Shown piece by piece: positions 1 to 8,404 of a stretch of 64,000 nt of DNA; the first letter of the stretch is position 1; each line of letters begins with the position of its first letter. The stretch covers positions 1-64,000 of the forward strand of contig CALUTM010000005.1 of the NCBI GenBank assembly GCA_944323705.1. The letters are read 5' to 3'. The DNA is from Candidatus Gastranaerophilales bacterium. Its GTDB lineage: Bacteria; Cyanobacteriota; Vampirovibrionia; Gastranaerophilales; Gastranaerophilaceae. The translations under genes and the position numbers were made by a program. A model generated the notes under the pieces. The model did not search any database. It worked only from the letters and a program-made list of their open reading frames with translations, and had not been told where the DNA came from.

Positions 1-1
1 A

Positions 2-1261
2 GAAGAAGCTGCCCAGTTTAGCAGTGAAGAGTCTCTCTGGACGCAGGTTGAAAAGGAGCTTCAAGATGCAAGCGGTAATGTAGCAAAATTTGTATATAAA
101 ATTATTACTGATGCAATTGATGCTAAGGCATCTGATATACATATAGAACCGCGAATTGGATATTATGTAGTGAGAGTACGTTCTGACGGCATTTTAAAAA
201 AAGTTTTGGAAATTCCGGGCAGTATTGAACAGGCGGTTATTACCCGTTTTAAAGTCCTAGCAAGGATGAATATCGCTGAGCACAGGCGTCCTCAGGACGG
301 AACCTTTTCCATAAAGTATAATGACAGAATGTATGATTTCCGTATAAATACACTTCCTGTATCGGGCAAGGAAAAAGTTGTAATACGTATTTTGGCTCCT
401 GCCGTCAGCTTGAAGGCTTCGGGAGACAAAATGGTTATTGCAGGGGCTTCCGAAGAGGATATTAAAAAGATTCACGATATGGTTCAGTGCCCAAACGGTA
501 TCATTCTAACGTCGGGTCCTACGGGTTCAGGTAAAACAACTACTCTTTATACGATTTTAAAATCATTGAATAAAGAAGATGTAAATATTACAACAATTGA
601 GGACCCTATAGAAATTAAGCTTGAAGGAATTAATCAATCTCAGGTTAATCCTAAGGCGGATATTACGTTTGCATCTTGTATGAGAGCCATCTTGAGGCAA
701 GACCCTGATATTATACTTATTGGTGAAATTCGTGACTTTGAAACGTTGGAAGTAGCTATTTCTGCTGCTCTTACAGGACACCTTGTATTGAGTACCGTTC
801 ACACCAATTCCGCAGCAGCAACGGTTACACGTTTAATTGAAATGGGTGCAAAGGATTACCTTGTATCATCGACTTTAACGGGGGTAATAGCACAGCGTCT
901 TGTAAGGAGGTTGTGTGATAAATGTAAAGAAGGCTACTTCCCGACGGAGGAAGAGGCTAAGCATATATCAACTGATCCTAAAATGCAGGAACAGTTGATG
1001 AAAACAAAGCTATACAGAAAAAAAGGATGTAAGGAATGCGGTTACCTCGGTTACACGGGACGTTTGGGAATATATGAAATTATGCCTATAACCAGAGAAA
1101 TTAAGAGGCTGATTGCTCAGGGTGCCCACGATATTGAAATTGAAGAAGCCGCTGTTGCAGCAGGTATGAAGACTTTGAAATATTCCTGCTTAAATCATAT
1201 AATGAATGGTATCACGACGACAAGTGAGTTCATAAGAGTATTAGGTTATGCAAGTGACTAA
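2..1261 (+). CDS. pilB: Type IV pilus / type II secretion ATPase PilB (GspE family), 5' truncated by window edge
   Basis: This is the hexameric cytoplasmic ATPase that powers pilus (or pseudopilus) extension. The reading frame is open from the window edge, so the N-terminal part is missing and about 420 residues are visible. The SDIHIEP motif of the GspE N-terminal core lies near visible residue 45. A Walker A loop (GPTGSGKTT) is near residue 172, a Walker B/Asp-box segment (LIGEIRD) follows, and the HTNSA histidine box is present. Two CxxC pairs (CDKC and CKEC) form the tetracysteine zinc site typical of PilB/GspE. A pilC homologue follows 12 bp downstream, which supports a pilus assembly operon. 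Whether it serves type IV pili or secretion cannot be settled here. The GTG at 170 is internal, not the start. Confidence 0.95.
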   Translation, partial: EEAAQFSSEESLWTQVEKELQDASGNVAKFVYKIITDAIDAKASDIHIEPRIGYYVVRVRSDGILKKVLEIPGSIEQAVITRFKVLARMNIAEHRRPQDGTFSIKYNDRMYDFRINTLPVSGKEKVVIRILAPAVSLKASGDKMVIAGASEEDIKKIHDMVQCPNGIILTSGPTGSGKTTTLYTILKSLNKEDVNITTIEDPIEIKLEGINQSQVNPKADITFASCMRAILRQDPDIILIGEIRDFETLEVAISAALTGHLVLSTVHTNSAAATVTRLIEMGAKDYLVSSTLTGVIAQRLVRRLCDKCKEGYFPTEEEAKHISTDPKMQEQLMKTKLYRKKGCKECGYLGYTGRLGIYEIMPITREIKRLIAQGAHDIEIEEAAVAAGMKTLKYSCLNHIMNGITTTSEFIRVLGYASD

Positions 1262-1273
1262 GGTGAGGTTGAT

Positions 1274-2473
1274 ATGCCAATATACAGCTATACAGCACTA
1301 AAACAAGGAAGAGAAATCGTAAAAGGTGAAATTACGGCATCAAATCTTAAAGATGCAAGAGATGTTGTAAGAAAAATGGGACTTGTTCCGACCCAGATTA
1401 ATGAATATAGTGATGCAAAGGCCAAAAAAGCGGCAAGAATAGCTGCATTGAGTTTGAGTGAAAAAATAGATTTTATTTCAACACTCCAAATTTTGCTTAC
1501 ATCAGGTATTCCGGCGGTTGAATCATTAATGTTTATGGAGCAGGAGGCAGCAAAGAAAAAAATCAGGGATATGTCCAAAATCTTGAAAACTCAAATTATG
1601 GCAGGGTCAACATTTGCCGATACGCTTGCAAGGTATCCCCAGGTTTTTGGTTATATATTTATCGGTTTGATTAAGGCTGGTGAAGAGTCAGGTGAACTTG
1701 AAAAGACTCTTGGACGTATTAAGGATTTGCTCACAAAACAATCAAATATCAAGGGTAAAGTTATAGGTACGTTAATGTACCCTATGTTTGTTGTAGTTCT
1801 GGCATTTATAATTACTATTGTAATGTTGGTGTTTGTATTTCCTGCTTTTAAAGAAATGTTTGAACAACAGGATAAAGCTCTGCCGCTTATTACTTCTATA
1901 ATGATTAATGCAGGTGATTATTTAAAAACTTATTGGTACACTATTCCTTTATTTATAATAGCTTTTGTAGCTCTTGTTTTTGTAGTATTTAATTGGCAGC
2001 CTGCAAGAAGAGTTTTGGATAAGGTTGTATTAAAAATACCTTTGCTTAACAATTTGATACTGTACTCAAATTATTCAAACTTTATGTCTGTATTGAGCGT
2101 GTCGTATGAAGCAGGTATTCCTATTGTTGACTGTCTGCATTTGGCGGTAATCACTTTGACTAATTATGTACTGAGGACAAAGATGAGTGCAGCAATAGTT
2201 AAAGTTCAACAAGGTCTACAGGTGTCGCAGGCGTTGAAGGCGACAAAGATAGTACCTAAAATGCTTTTATTTATGATATCAACGGGTGAACAATCAGGTC
2301 GTTTGGGTGATATGCTTGAAAAAGGCGTAAATTTCCTTGATAAAACCTTAGACGGTGTAATTGATACATTGACTAAGATGATTGAACCTATTATGCTTAT
2401 TGTAATCGGAAGTATAGTTCTCGTTATGGCACTTGCATTGTACTTACCGTTGTTCCAGTCCTATATGAGCTAG
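1274..2473 (+). CDS. pilC: Type IV pilus inner-membrane platform protein PilC (GspF family)
   Basis: This polytopic inner-membrane platform protein couples the PilB ATPase to pilin assembly. At 399 residues it has the normal family length. It shows the duplicated T2SSF domain: a first copy at about residues 65-190 and a second at about 270-395. Hydrophobic membrane segments lie near residues 168-195, 220-240 and 370-392. The repeated glycine-rich family signature appears as IKAGEESGELEKTL and as ISTGEQSGRLGDML. It starts 12 bp after pilB behind the ribosome-binding sequence GGTGAGG, so the two are co-transcribed. No pilT, prepilin peptidase or pilin gene follows. Confidence 0.94.
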   Translation: MPIYSYTALKQGREIVKGEITASNLKDARDVVRKMGLVPTQINEYSDAKAKKAARIAALSLSEKIDFISTLQILLTSGIPAVESLMFMEQEAAKKKIRDMSKILKTQIMAGSTFADTLARYPQVFGYIFIGLIKAGEESGELEKTLGRIKDLLTKQSNIKGKVIGTLMYPMFVVVLAFIITIVMLVFVFPAFKEMFEQQDKALPLITSIMINAGDYLKTYWYTIPLFIIAFVALVFVVFNWQPARRVLDKVVLKIPLLNNLILYSNYSNFMSVLSVSYEAGIPIVDCLHLAVITLTNYVLRTKMSAAIVKVQQGLQVSQALKATKIVPKMLLFMISTGEQSGRLGDMLEKGVNFLDKTLDGVIDTLTKMIEPIMLIVIGSIVLVMALALYLPLFQSYMS

Positions 2474-2581
2474 AGGGAAGAAGTAATAAATGTTACCGTA
2501 GATAGAACAGCTTGAAGATACACGGGAAGTGAATAAAAGACAGAAAAGGCGAAGATAAAAATCCATAGTGGAGAAAATCAG

Positions 2582-2863
2582 ATGGAAAATAATGAAATTT
2601 TGGAATTAACAACATCGGCATGGCGGGAAAAGGTTTATATAGAAACAGCAGAGTACATTATACGCGGTTATATCTTTATGCCTAAAATAGGTAAACGGAG
2701 CCGACTTTTATCGGAGGTTTTGAATACCAATAAACAGTTTATTGCAGTAAAAAACTGTACAATGGAATCAAAGCTTGTTCCTCAAAAGGAAGTTGAATCT
2801 TATGATTTTATACAGGTTAACTTGTCAACAATACTTATAATGAGACCATTATATGAAGACTAA
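2582..2863 (+). CDS. Small conserved-looking protein of unknown function
   Basis: I do not recognise this 93-residue protein with confidence. It is soluble, with a mixed beta-rich pattern (VYIETAEYIIRGYIFM, then a repeat-like QFIAVKNCTM segment) reminiscent of small beta-barrel proteins. It has no signal peptide and no membrane helix. A GTGGAG ribosome-binding site precedes the ATG. It lies between pilC and a short-chain dehydrogenase whose start it overlaps by 11 bp, so translation of the two is probably coupled. A pilus-related (PilZ-like) role would fit the position, but no PilZ RxxxR or DxSxxG motif is visible, so I do not assign one. Confidence 0.7.
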   Translation: MENNEILELTTSAWREKVYIETAEYIIRGYIFMPKIGKRSRLLSEVLNTNKQFIAVKNCTMESKLVPQKEVESYDFIQVNLSTILIMRPLYED

Positions 2864-3671
2864 AACTTATGTAATAACAGGTTCTACTTCCGGTATAGGA
2901 AAAGCTCTTCTAAGGAGGATTGCCTCTGAAAATGTTGTGTTTGCGGGATATAGAAACAAAGATTACGAATTGATGTTGAGGGAGATATCTCCTAATATTT
3001 ATCCGTTTTATGTTGATTATTCAAAACCTGAGACTATAAAGCCCGCATCGGATTATTTGCATTCGATGTGTACGAAGATAGATACCCTGATTAATATTGC
3101 GGGATGTGTTGTTGCAGGACCGATAGAAAAAATTGAGATGAGTGAGATAAGAAGGCAATTTGACGTAAATGTTTTCGGACATCTTGAGTTATCAAAGCTT
3201 CTTGCGGATAGTTTACAAGACGGTAGAATCATTAACGTCAGCTCTATGGCGAGTTTTGGAATTTTCCCGTTTATATCTCCTTACTGTGCTTCAAAAAGAT
3301 GCTTGGACATGTTTTTTAACTCATTTTTAATAGAAAATAAGAAAAATATTAGTGTTGTTTCAATCAAACCCGGTGTTATTGCGACACCTCTATGGGGTAA
3401 GTCCGTGGATGAAAATTCCAAATACTTCGATAATTGTACAGATTACGAGCGTGAGATGAGATTTCTTATATCGAATGCCAAGAAAAATGAAGCCAAGGGG
3501 CTTTCTGTTGAAAAAGTCGTAGATGTAATCTTAAAAGCGGATAGGGCAAAATGTCCAAAGCTTTCTTATACTGTAGGGCCGGATGCTTATATAGCAAGTC
3601 TGATTTCAAAACTTCCGCAAGGTTTTGTTAATTCTATTATTAAATTCGGAATGAAACAGAGAATAAAATAA
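2853..3671 (+). CDS. Short-chain dehydrogenase/reductase (SDR family)
   Basis: This is an NAD(P)-dependent oxidoreductase with a Rossmann fold. The cofactor loop TGSTSGIGKA is at residues 9-18, the NIAG stabilising motif near residue 84, the catalytic serine in NVSSMAS, and the YCASK catalytic Tyr/Lys pair near residue 146. The later KPGVIATPLW segment is also family-typical. At 272 residues the length suits a classical or atypical SDR. The substrate cannot be predicted. The start overlaps the upstream small gene, which suggests one transcription unit with it and possibly with pilBC. Confidence 0.9.
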   Translation: MKTKTYVITGSTSGIGKALLRRIASENVVFAGYRNKDYELMLREISPNIYPFYVDYSKPETIKPASDYLHSMCTKIDTLINIAGCVVAGPIEKIEMSEIRRQFDVNVFGHLELSKLLADSLQDGRIINVSSMASFGIFPFISPYCASKRCLDMFFNSFLIENKKNISVVSIKPGVIATPLWGKSVDENSKYFDNCTDYEREMRFLISNAKKNEAKGLSVEKVVDVILKADRAKCPKLSYTVGPDAYIASLISKLPQGFVNSIIKFGMKQRIK

Positions 3672-3727
3672 AATTTAATTTATTCGCCCCCCTTTTCTTT
3701 GCGTTGGTCTCAGGTATTTTGAAATGC

Positions 3728-3758
3728 ACAAAAAAAAGACCTTGTAAAACCAAGGCCT
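3728..3758 (-). terminator. Hairpin with minus-strand T-run
   Basis: AGACCTTG and CAAGGCCT pair around a 6-nt loop with one mismatch. Read on the minus strand, the hairpin is followed by eight T residues, the form of a Rho-independent terminator. No minus-strand gene is visible to its right before 5.3 kb. It may end an unannotated antisense transcript or act as a weak terminator for the SDR gene. The rest of 3672-3910 shows no gene. An AT-rich stretch with TATACT at 3889-3894 is a plausible -10 for the downstream anti-sigma gene. Confidence 0.4.
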
Positions 3759-3910
3759 GTCCGTTTAAATAAGAAGAGAGAGCTTTATGTTATTCTTAAA
3801 TCCCGTGAAAAATTTTTTTTGTTAGTAAAAAAGAAAAAATTTACAAAACTTAATAAAGATAATATGAACATATTATTTTGGTTTTCGTTATACTAATATA
3901 GAGGTAAATT

Positions 3911-4261
3911 ATGGATAACAAATGCTCAAAATATGAAGGACTTTTCGTATTCTCTGATGATGAAACATTCAGGAATCATATTGCGGAATGCGAAGAGTGT
4001 CGAAGAGAATATGAAACAATGGAAAAGGTTTCTGACCTTATAAGCGAGGTTAGGTTTCATTATTTGTCACGTGCCAAAAGAAGTAAACTAAAGAATTTTA
4101 GTGCTGCGTGTGCATTGATTTTGTTACTGTTTTCTACGATAACGGCAGGTGTTGTTATGAACAATGAAGATTTGATGGATACTCTTCGTTACGGTGAGAG
4201 TTTGTCTGCTGAGGATTTCGGATTTCCCGTAGATTCTTACGGACTTTTAATGGTGGATTAA
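3911..4261 (+). CDS. Membrane-anchored zinc-finger anti-sigma factor
   Basis: This 116-residue protein matches the layout of ZAS-type anti-sigma factors. An N-terminal HxxxCxxC motif (HIAECEEC, near residues 24-31) lies in the domain that would bind the sigma factor. A single transmembrane helix follows at about residues 63-85, and then a short C-terminal extracytoplasmic tail of about 30 residues. Its stop codon shares one base with the start of the ECF sigma gene, so the two are translationally coupled. The order anti-sigma before sigma is the reverse of the common arrangement. It probably holds the sigma factor inactive at the membrane until an envelope signal arrives. Confidence 0.78.
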   Translation: MDNKCSKYEGLFVFSDDETFRNHIAECEECRREYETMEKVSDLISEVRFHYLSRAKRSKLKNFSAACALILLLFSTITAGVVMNNEDLMDTLRYGESLSAEDFGFPVDSYGLLMVD

Positions 4262-4758
4262 TGGATTTTAACGAAATAATTAAAGCGAACAAACAAAGCG
4301 TCAAAAATATAATAAGATTAATAACAAAACAAGAGAATGAGGATTTGGAACAAGAAGTCTTTATAAAGTTGTGGAAAAATAAAGACAGGTATGAAGAACG
4401 TGGCAGTCTCAAGAGTTGGATAAATACAATTGCCAAAAACACATCAAAAGACTACTTGAAATCTTCCTCGTTTAAGCAAACTCAGGCTTCTGTAAGTGAC
4501 GATGTAGTTATGAACAGTATTAAAGATTGCAAAAAAACTCCTGAAGACAGGGCGTCCGCAGGGGAACGGCAGCAAAGAATAATAAATGCCATAGAAGGTT
4601 TAAAACCGAAATTGAAGGAAACAATTATGCTGTGCGAAATACACGGCTATACATATGAAGAAGCGGCAAAACGCTTAAAGTGTCCTATAGGAACCGTAAA
4701 ATCAAGGATTTACAACGCAAAAAAAGAATTGGCAACAGTATTGGAAGATTTATTATAA
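4261..4758 (+). CDS. ECF-family RNA polymerase sigma factor
   Basis: This 165-residue sigma-70 family protein has only regions 2 and 4. Region 2 (about residues 20-65) contains LEQEVFIKLWKN and the -10-recognising RGSLKSWINTIAKN. Region 4 (about residues 112-160) carries the helix-turn-helix YTYEEAAKRLKCPIGTVKSR. It is coupled to the membrane anti-sigma gene upstream and followed 12 bp later by a Spy/CpxP-like periplasmic protein, a likely target. The set suggests an envelope-stress response. I cannot assign an ECF subgroup. Confidence 0.92.
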   Translation: MDFNEIIKANKQSVKNIIRLITKQENEDLEQEVFIKLWKNKDRYEERGSLKSWINTIAKNTSKDYLKSSSFKQTQASVSDDVVMNSIKDCKKTPEDRASAGERQQRIINAIEGLKPKLKETIMLCEIHGYTYEEAAKRLKCPIGTVKSRIYNAKKELATVLEDLL

Positions 4759-4770
4759 GAGAGGTAAACT

Positions 4771-5289
4771 ATGAAAAAAACATTAATTATGATGTGTGCT
4801 TTATGTATTTTGTCATCCTGTGCAATAGCTGCGGATACGGCTAATACGGGTGTGAACGAAGGTATCAAAAAGGACAGACCTTCTAAAGAAGAAATGATGA
4901 AAATAAAAAAAGCACGCGAAGCTGCTTTTGAGCAGAAGTTGGGACTTACTGAGGAACAAAAAGCCGAGGCAAGAGAGTTGCGTATTAAGGCTCATCAGCA
5001 AATGAAGCCGATAATGGAGCAAATTTTTGCCAAGAAAAAAGAAGCTGAAATGGTAAAACTTTCACGTATTGCGACCTGGGCACAGGAAGAGAAGCTTGCT
5101 GAATTAGATAAAGAAATTCAAGAGCTTGAGAAGCAGGCAAATGTAATAAGAAAGAAAAATATGAAGGAATTTGAATCAATTTTGACCCGTGACCAGAGAA
5201 AGATTTTGAAGCAAATGAAGAATGAGGGAAGAAAAAATTACGAACAAAATAAAAAACTTTGTCCTCCACCCTGCAAAACTGAAGAATAG
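4771..5289 (+). CDS. Spy/CpxP-like periplasmic LTXXQ-motif protein
   Basis: This 172-residue exported protein is rich in charged helices. A signal sequence covers about residues 1-21; cleavage could be at AIA-A, or LSSC could act as a lipobox. The mature part contains two LTxxQ-like motifs (LTEEQ near residue 55 and LTRDQ near residue 140) separated by helical coiled segments, as in Spy and CpxP. These act as ATP-independent chaperones or stress sensors in the periplasm. It follows the ECF sigma gene by 12 bp with the ribosome-binding sequence GAGAGG, which fits a stress regulon effector. A strong terminator closes the unit. Confidence 0.82.
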   Translation: MKKTLIMMCALCILSSCAIAADTANTGVNEGIKKDRPSKEEMMKIKKAREAAFEQKLGLTEEQKAEARELRIKAHQQMKPIMEQIFAKKKEAEMVKLSRIATWAQEEKLAELDKEIQELEKQANVIRKKNMKEFESILTRDQRKILKQMKNEGRKNYEQNKKLCPPPCKTEE

Positions 5290-5293
5290 ATTA

Positions 5294-5332
5294 GAAAGCC
5301 GGATTTATGAAATAAATCCGGCTTTCTTTTTT
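5294..5332 (+). terminator. Rho-independent terminator of the sigma/Spy-like operon
   Basis: A perfect 14-bp stem (GAAAGCCGGATTTA pairing with its complement) with a 4-nt loop is followed by a T-run at 5325-5332. Confidence 0.92.
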
Positions 5333-5353
5333 CGTTGTGAAAAGTGTAGTAAT

Positions 5354-6532
5354 TTATTGTGATAGTTTATTTAAAGCTTCTGTTGCTGCTAATGAAACAT
5401 TGGGATTTGTATCTGCCTGTGCGAGAGTATATAATGTTGTCAGTTCTTCTTTATATTCAGGTCTTTGTATATATCTGAGTGCATCTATGGCAGCTATTTT
5501 TACGCCTGAATTAGGATTATATCTCAATGCATCTACTGTTGCGGATACTCCGGGTATGTCTGTTAGAGGAACTATATTTCCGGTGTGTTTTTCTATTTCG
5601 TCAGTATAAACTTTTGCAAGAATTGCCATTGTGTAAAGTGCATATTCTTTATTTCTCTCAGCCTGTTCCATGGGAGAGATTTCGCTTGCAAGTGCAATTT
5701 CTTTTTCCGTAATATCGTACGGGAGTTTAACCTGCTGAGGATTTTTTGCGGTTTCCATCGTTAAAAAGTTTGCGATTACTTTTTTTCGGGCTTCTATCTG
5801 TTCTTCTGTAGGCGGAGTGAAATTTCTCGTATCTTTTTGAGCTATCTCTATCAAACTTGTGAATACGTCTCTTACAATGTAGGGAACAGCATTCTCCGGG
5901 TTGTCCAGTGATACTCTTGCAATTTCTTCCATTTGTTGTGCTTGTACATCAAAATCCGTACTGGTAAGATTGGATGTAACAAGCGGAATGTCAACCTCAG
6001 GTAATATATCTTCGCTCGGCACTATTTCCGGCTTTTGAATTTTGGTTTTATCTTCTACACCTGTAAAAGATGGGGAGGTCACTCTTGCGTAGAGTCGGTT
6101 ATTTTTTTTTTCTCCTTCTTCAGGTGAAGCAGCACCGATGATTTCTTCACTGTCGTTATTTTCTGTAGTTTCTTCTTCAACCTCTGCAACGTCTTCTGCC
6201 TCTTCTGTCTCTTTTGTTTCCGGGGCTTCGACTTCGTATTCATTTTCTATTTTGGGAAGAATTACATTTGTTGTTTGATATGCAACATGAAAACCGTGCG
6301 GAAGCGGTCTTATATTATCAAAGGTAACAAGACTCTCTGCCTCAGGATAATCATATATTTTTTTAGGTTCGGTTTTAACTGTAGGGTTATCAATGTTGAT
6401 ATCGACCGCATTGAAGATTCCGTTATCATTCGTTACGGTATTTTCGCCGACGTTAAGTTCCGGTTTTGCTATATTAATTCTTACTGCATTGTAGTTTGGC
6501 TTATTAATGTTGCTATCAATTGATTGAATCAT
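5354..6532 (-). CDS. HEAT-repeat protein with acidic low-complexity linker
   Basis: This 392-residue protein starts at an ATG behind AAGGAAG. The N-terminal 90 residues hold asparagine-rich NI-x-KP-type repeats (VRINIAKPEL, VDINIDNPTV). A strongly acidic Glu-rich linker follows at about residues 105-145. The C-terminal 100 residues look like PBS-lyase-type HEAT repeats (for example VKIAAIDALRYI and VSLAATEALNKL). HEAT repeats usually mediate protein contacts. No signal peptide is evident. It probably belongs to a lineage-specific group; the function is unknown. It converges on the sigma/Spy-like operon across the terminator at 5294-5332. Confidence 0.75.
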   Translation of the reverse strand: MIQSIDSNINKPNYNAVRINIAKPELNVGENTVTNDNGIFNAVDINIDNPTVKTEPKKIYDYPEAESLVTFDNIRPLPHGFHVAYQTTNVILPKIENEYEVEAPETKETEEAEDVAEVEEETTENNDSEEIIGAASPEEGEKKNNRLYARVTSPSFTGVEDKTKIQKPEIVPSEDILPEVDIPLVTSNLTSTDFDVQAQQMEEIARVSLDNPENAVPYIVRDVFTSLIEIAQKDTRNFTPPTEEQIEARKKVIANFLTMETAKNPQQVKLPYDITEKEIALASEISPMEQAERNKEYALYTMAILAKVYTDEIEKHTGNIVPLTDIPGVSATVDALRYNPNSGVKIAAIDALRYIQRPEYKEELTTLYTLAQADTNPNVSLAATEALNKLSQ

Positions 6533-6639
6533 AAATTACTTCCTTTCGACATCTACACTTATAATTTATTAATAACACTGAATGTAAAAAATTGCGTTAA
6601 TATTAAAATATTTTTACAAATGTTTACAAGAAGAGGATG

Positions 6640-6706
6640 CGGAAAAAGTCGAAAAATGACAGGCGGGAGCGGGAGTTGCGTAGCAACTCATTCCCGCATT
6701 TTTCCG
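6640..6706. repeat. Long imperfect palindrome (cruciform/terminator-like)
   Basis: An outer 8-bp pair (CGGAAAAA and TTTTTCCG) encloses a GC-rich inner stem (GAGTTGC, 3-nt loop, GCAACTC, extended by GCGG/CCGC). It lies downstream of the minus-strand motA-motB unit, and read on that strand the inner stem is followed by a T-rich stretch. It may be the operon terminator or a dispersed palindromic repeat. The rest of 6533-6743 shows no gene. Confidence 0.55.
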
Positions 6707-6743
6707 TAAACTTGGATTAAGTAAAAGAAATATAGCACAAAGT

Positions 6744-7343
6744 CTAAATGTTTATAACGCTGAGACCTCTGTATTCAAAAATTTCTTTTGTTTTTCCGTT
6801 AATTTTTTCTTTTCCTAAAAGAACTCCCACAATAGCTTCAAGTTGTGCAACGGGCATCATGTTTACGGGCATATCAAATCCGTATTCAAATTTTAGGGCG
6901 GACTGTAAGAATTTGCAGTCCGCAGAGGAGCGTTCTTTAAAGTTAGAATACAAATTAAATTTTTGTCTTGTAAGATATACTTCAAAACGGGAAATATCAC
7001 ATCCGTTATTTTTAAGGTTTAAAAAGAGTTCGCTGCCTCGGGGAGAAAATCTTTGCATCCAATTATCTTTGTTTACAAATTCATCTTTGTGCGAATGTAT
7101 AAGTTGATAAGGCTTAGAAAGCACCCTCCACTTACCTTCCATCATTGTGTTGTCCCAGGGAATAGAAATGCATACGACAGATTCTTTCAGTGAGGTATAG
7201 TTTTCAAAAAAAAGCTGTACATCATTCATAGAAAATAATTTATCAACGTAAATCAGTTTGCCTGATGTAATGTCCATTACCGCAACGCCGCTTTCAACCG
7301 ACGAAGTCGGTCCCAGTGACATTCCGAGTGCATATCGTATCAT
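6744..7343 (-). CDS. Hypothetical protein, possible RNase H-like fold
   Basis: This 199-residue protein overlaps the end of motB by 4 bp (ATGA), so it is the third gene of the motA-motB unit. The N-terminus (ALGMSLGPTSSVESGVAVMD, then a strand ending ISIPW) resembles the first strands of RNase H-like/DUF429-type proteins. This is only a weak fold guess. It has no signal peptide and no membrane segment. Being translated with the stator genes could mean a motility-related role, but read-through would look the same. I do not assign a function. Confidence 0.68.
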   Translation of the reverse strand: MIRYALGMSLGPTSSVESGVAVMDITSGKLIYVDKLFSMNDVQLFFENYTSLKESVVCISIPWDNTMMEGKWRVLSKPYQLIHSHKDEFVNKDNWMQRFSPRGSELFLNLKNNGCDISRFEVYLTRQKFNLYSNFKERSSADCKFLQSALKFEYGFDMPVNMMPVAQLEAIVGVLLGKEKINGKTKEIFEYRGLSVINI

Positions 7344-8404
7344 AATCCGAAATCCTCATCTTCCGGGATATTGGAATTGAGCTTTATAACCCGACGTTCT
7401 ATCTCCGGCATAATATTATCTTTATCAGATTCTTTTTCTATGTTTACGTATAATTCCATGTTTCTTTTTGAAAGTTTTTCACTCTTTTGTCTTTTAAGTC
7501 GTGCCTGATTTTCTTCCAACAGTTTTCTTGCAGCGGGAGAAATAGAGTCTCCTTCTACTTCCGCAATAACGGCCCTTCTTTGTTTTTGAATAGCATCTTG
7601 CTGTGATTTGGTCAGCTTCAAAGTATCATCATTTCTTGTCTCAAATATTCTTTTATATTTATTTTTAACAATTAAAATTTCTACTCTTCTGTTTGCAGGG
7701 TCTTTAGGAGAAATTGCCGTTTCTAACGGTCTTGTATCAGCATATCCGATTGCGGAAAAGAGTGATGGTGAAAATTTAAATCTGTCAATTAAGTATCTTA
7801 CAACGGCAGAGGCTCTGGCACCGGATAGTTCCCAGTTGGACGGATATTGTGTGCTTCTGATTGGGTCACTGTCCGTGTGTCCTTCTATCCGCATAGCGTG
7901 AAGTACAAATTTTTTGCAGATGAGCACGCCGACTTTATCAAGCAGTTTTCTGGCACTTGAGTCAAGGTATGCGGAGGCGGGTGCAAACAGATATTTATCA
8001 TCAAAAGTTATTAATAAACCTTTATCTGTCATCTTAGAGCTTATACCGTCAAGTTCTCCCGCTTCTGTTAATTCTTTTATTGATTCTTCAATTTCATTAA
8101 ACGATTCTTCCTCGTACTTGGGACTTATGTATTCCAACATAAGGCTTGGTATAAAAGAGTTTGCCTGTTGTTGATCAAACAGTGAACTGCTGCCGTCAAG
8201 TACTGCGGGCTGCCCGTCAAACATAGCTCCCTGACTGAATGCCTGTTTTAGGGATTCTTCAAGTTTGGCAAAATCCGTTGCGTCAACCTGTGCCAAAGCG
8301 TATAACACAACAAATGTAGCGAACAAAAGTGTTATAAAGTCCGCATAAGAAACCAGCCATCTTTCAAGATTTTCATGTTCGGGATGCTTTTTCTTTCTAG
8401 CCAT
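7340..8404 (-). CDS. motB: Flagellar motor stator protein MotB
   Basis: MotB anchors the stator to peptidoglycan and forms the ion channel with MotA. The single N-terminal transmembrane helix contains the key aspartate in SYADFITLLFATF. A plug/linker region follows, then a C-terminal OmpA-like peptidoglycan-binding domain (EGHTDSDPI and the NWELSGARA motif, around residues 175-235). A charged C-terminal tail of about 100 residues is longer than in many homologues. I chose the ATG at 8404 (overlapping motA by 8 bp, behind AAGGCGG) over a TTG further upstream. The protein is 354 residues. No other flagellar genes are in the window. Confidence 0.93.
   Translation of the reverse strand: MARKKKHPEHENLERWLVSYADFITLLFATFVVLYALAQVDATDFAKLEESLKQAFSQGAMFDGQPAVLDGSSSLFDQQQANSFIPSLMLEYISPKYEEESFNEIEESIKELTEAGELDGISSKMTDKGLLITFDDKYLFAPASAYLDSSARKLLDKVGVLICKKFVLHAMRIEGHTDSDPIRSTQYPSNWELSGARASAVVRYLIDRFKFSPSLFSAIGYADTRPLETAISPKDPANRRVEILIVKNKYKRIFETRNDDTLKLTKSQQDAIQKQRRAVIAEVEGDSISPAARKLLEENQARLKRQKSEKLSKRNMELYVNIEKESDKDNIMPEIERRVIKLNSNIPEDEDFGL

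Noticed and set aside
2582-2863. PilZ-domain protein after pilC
   Set aside because: The RxxxR and (D/N)xSxxG motifs are missing; only the position fits.
5337-5712. Plus-strand ORFs under the HEAT-repeat gene
   Set aside because: Antisense shadows; the minus frame has the ribosome-binding site and HEAT patterns.
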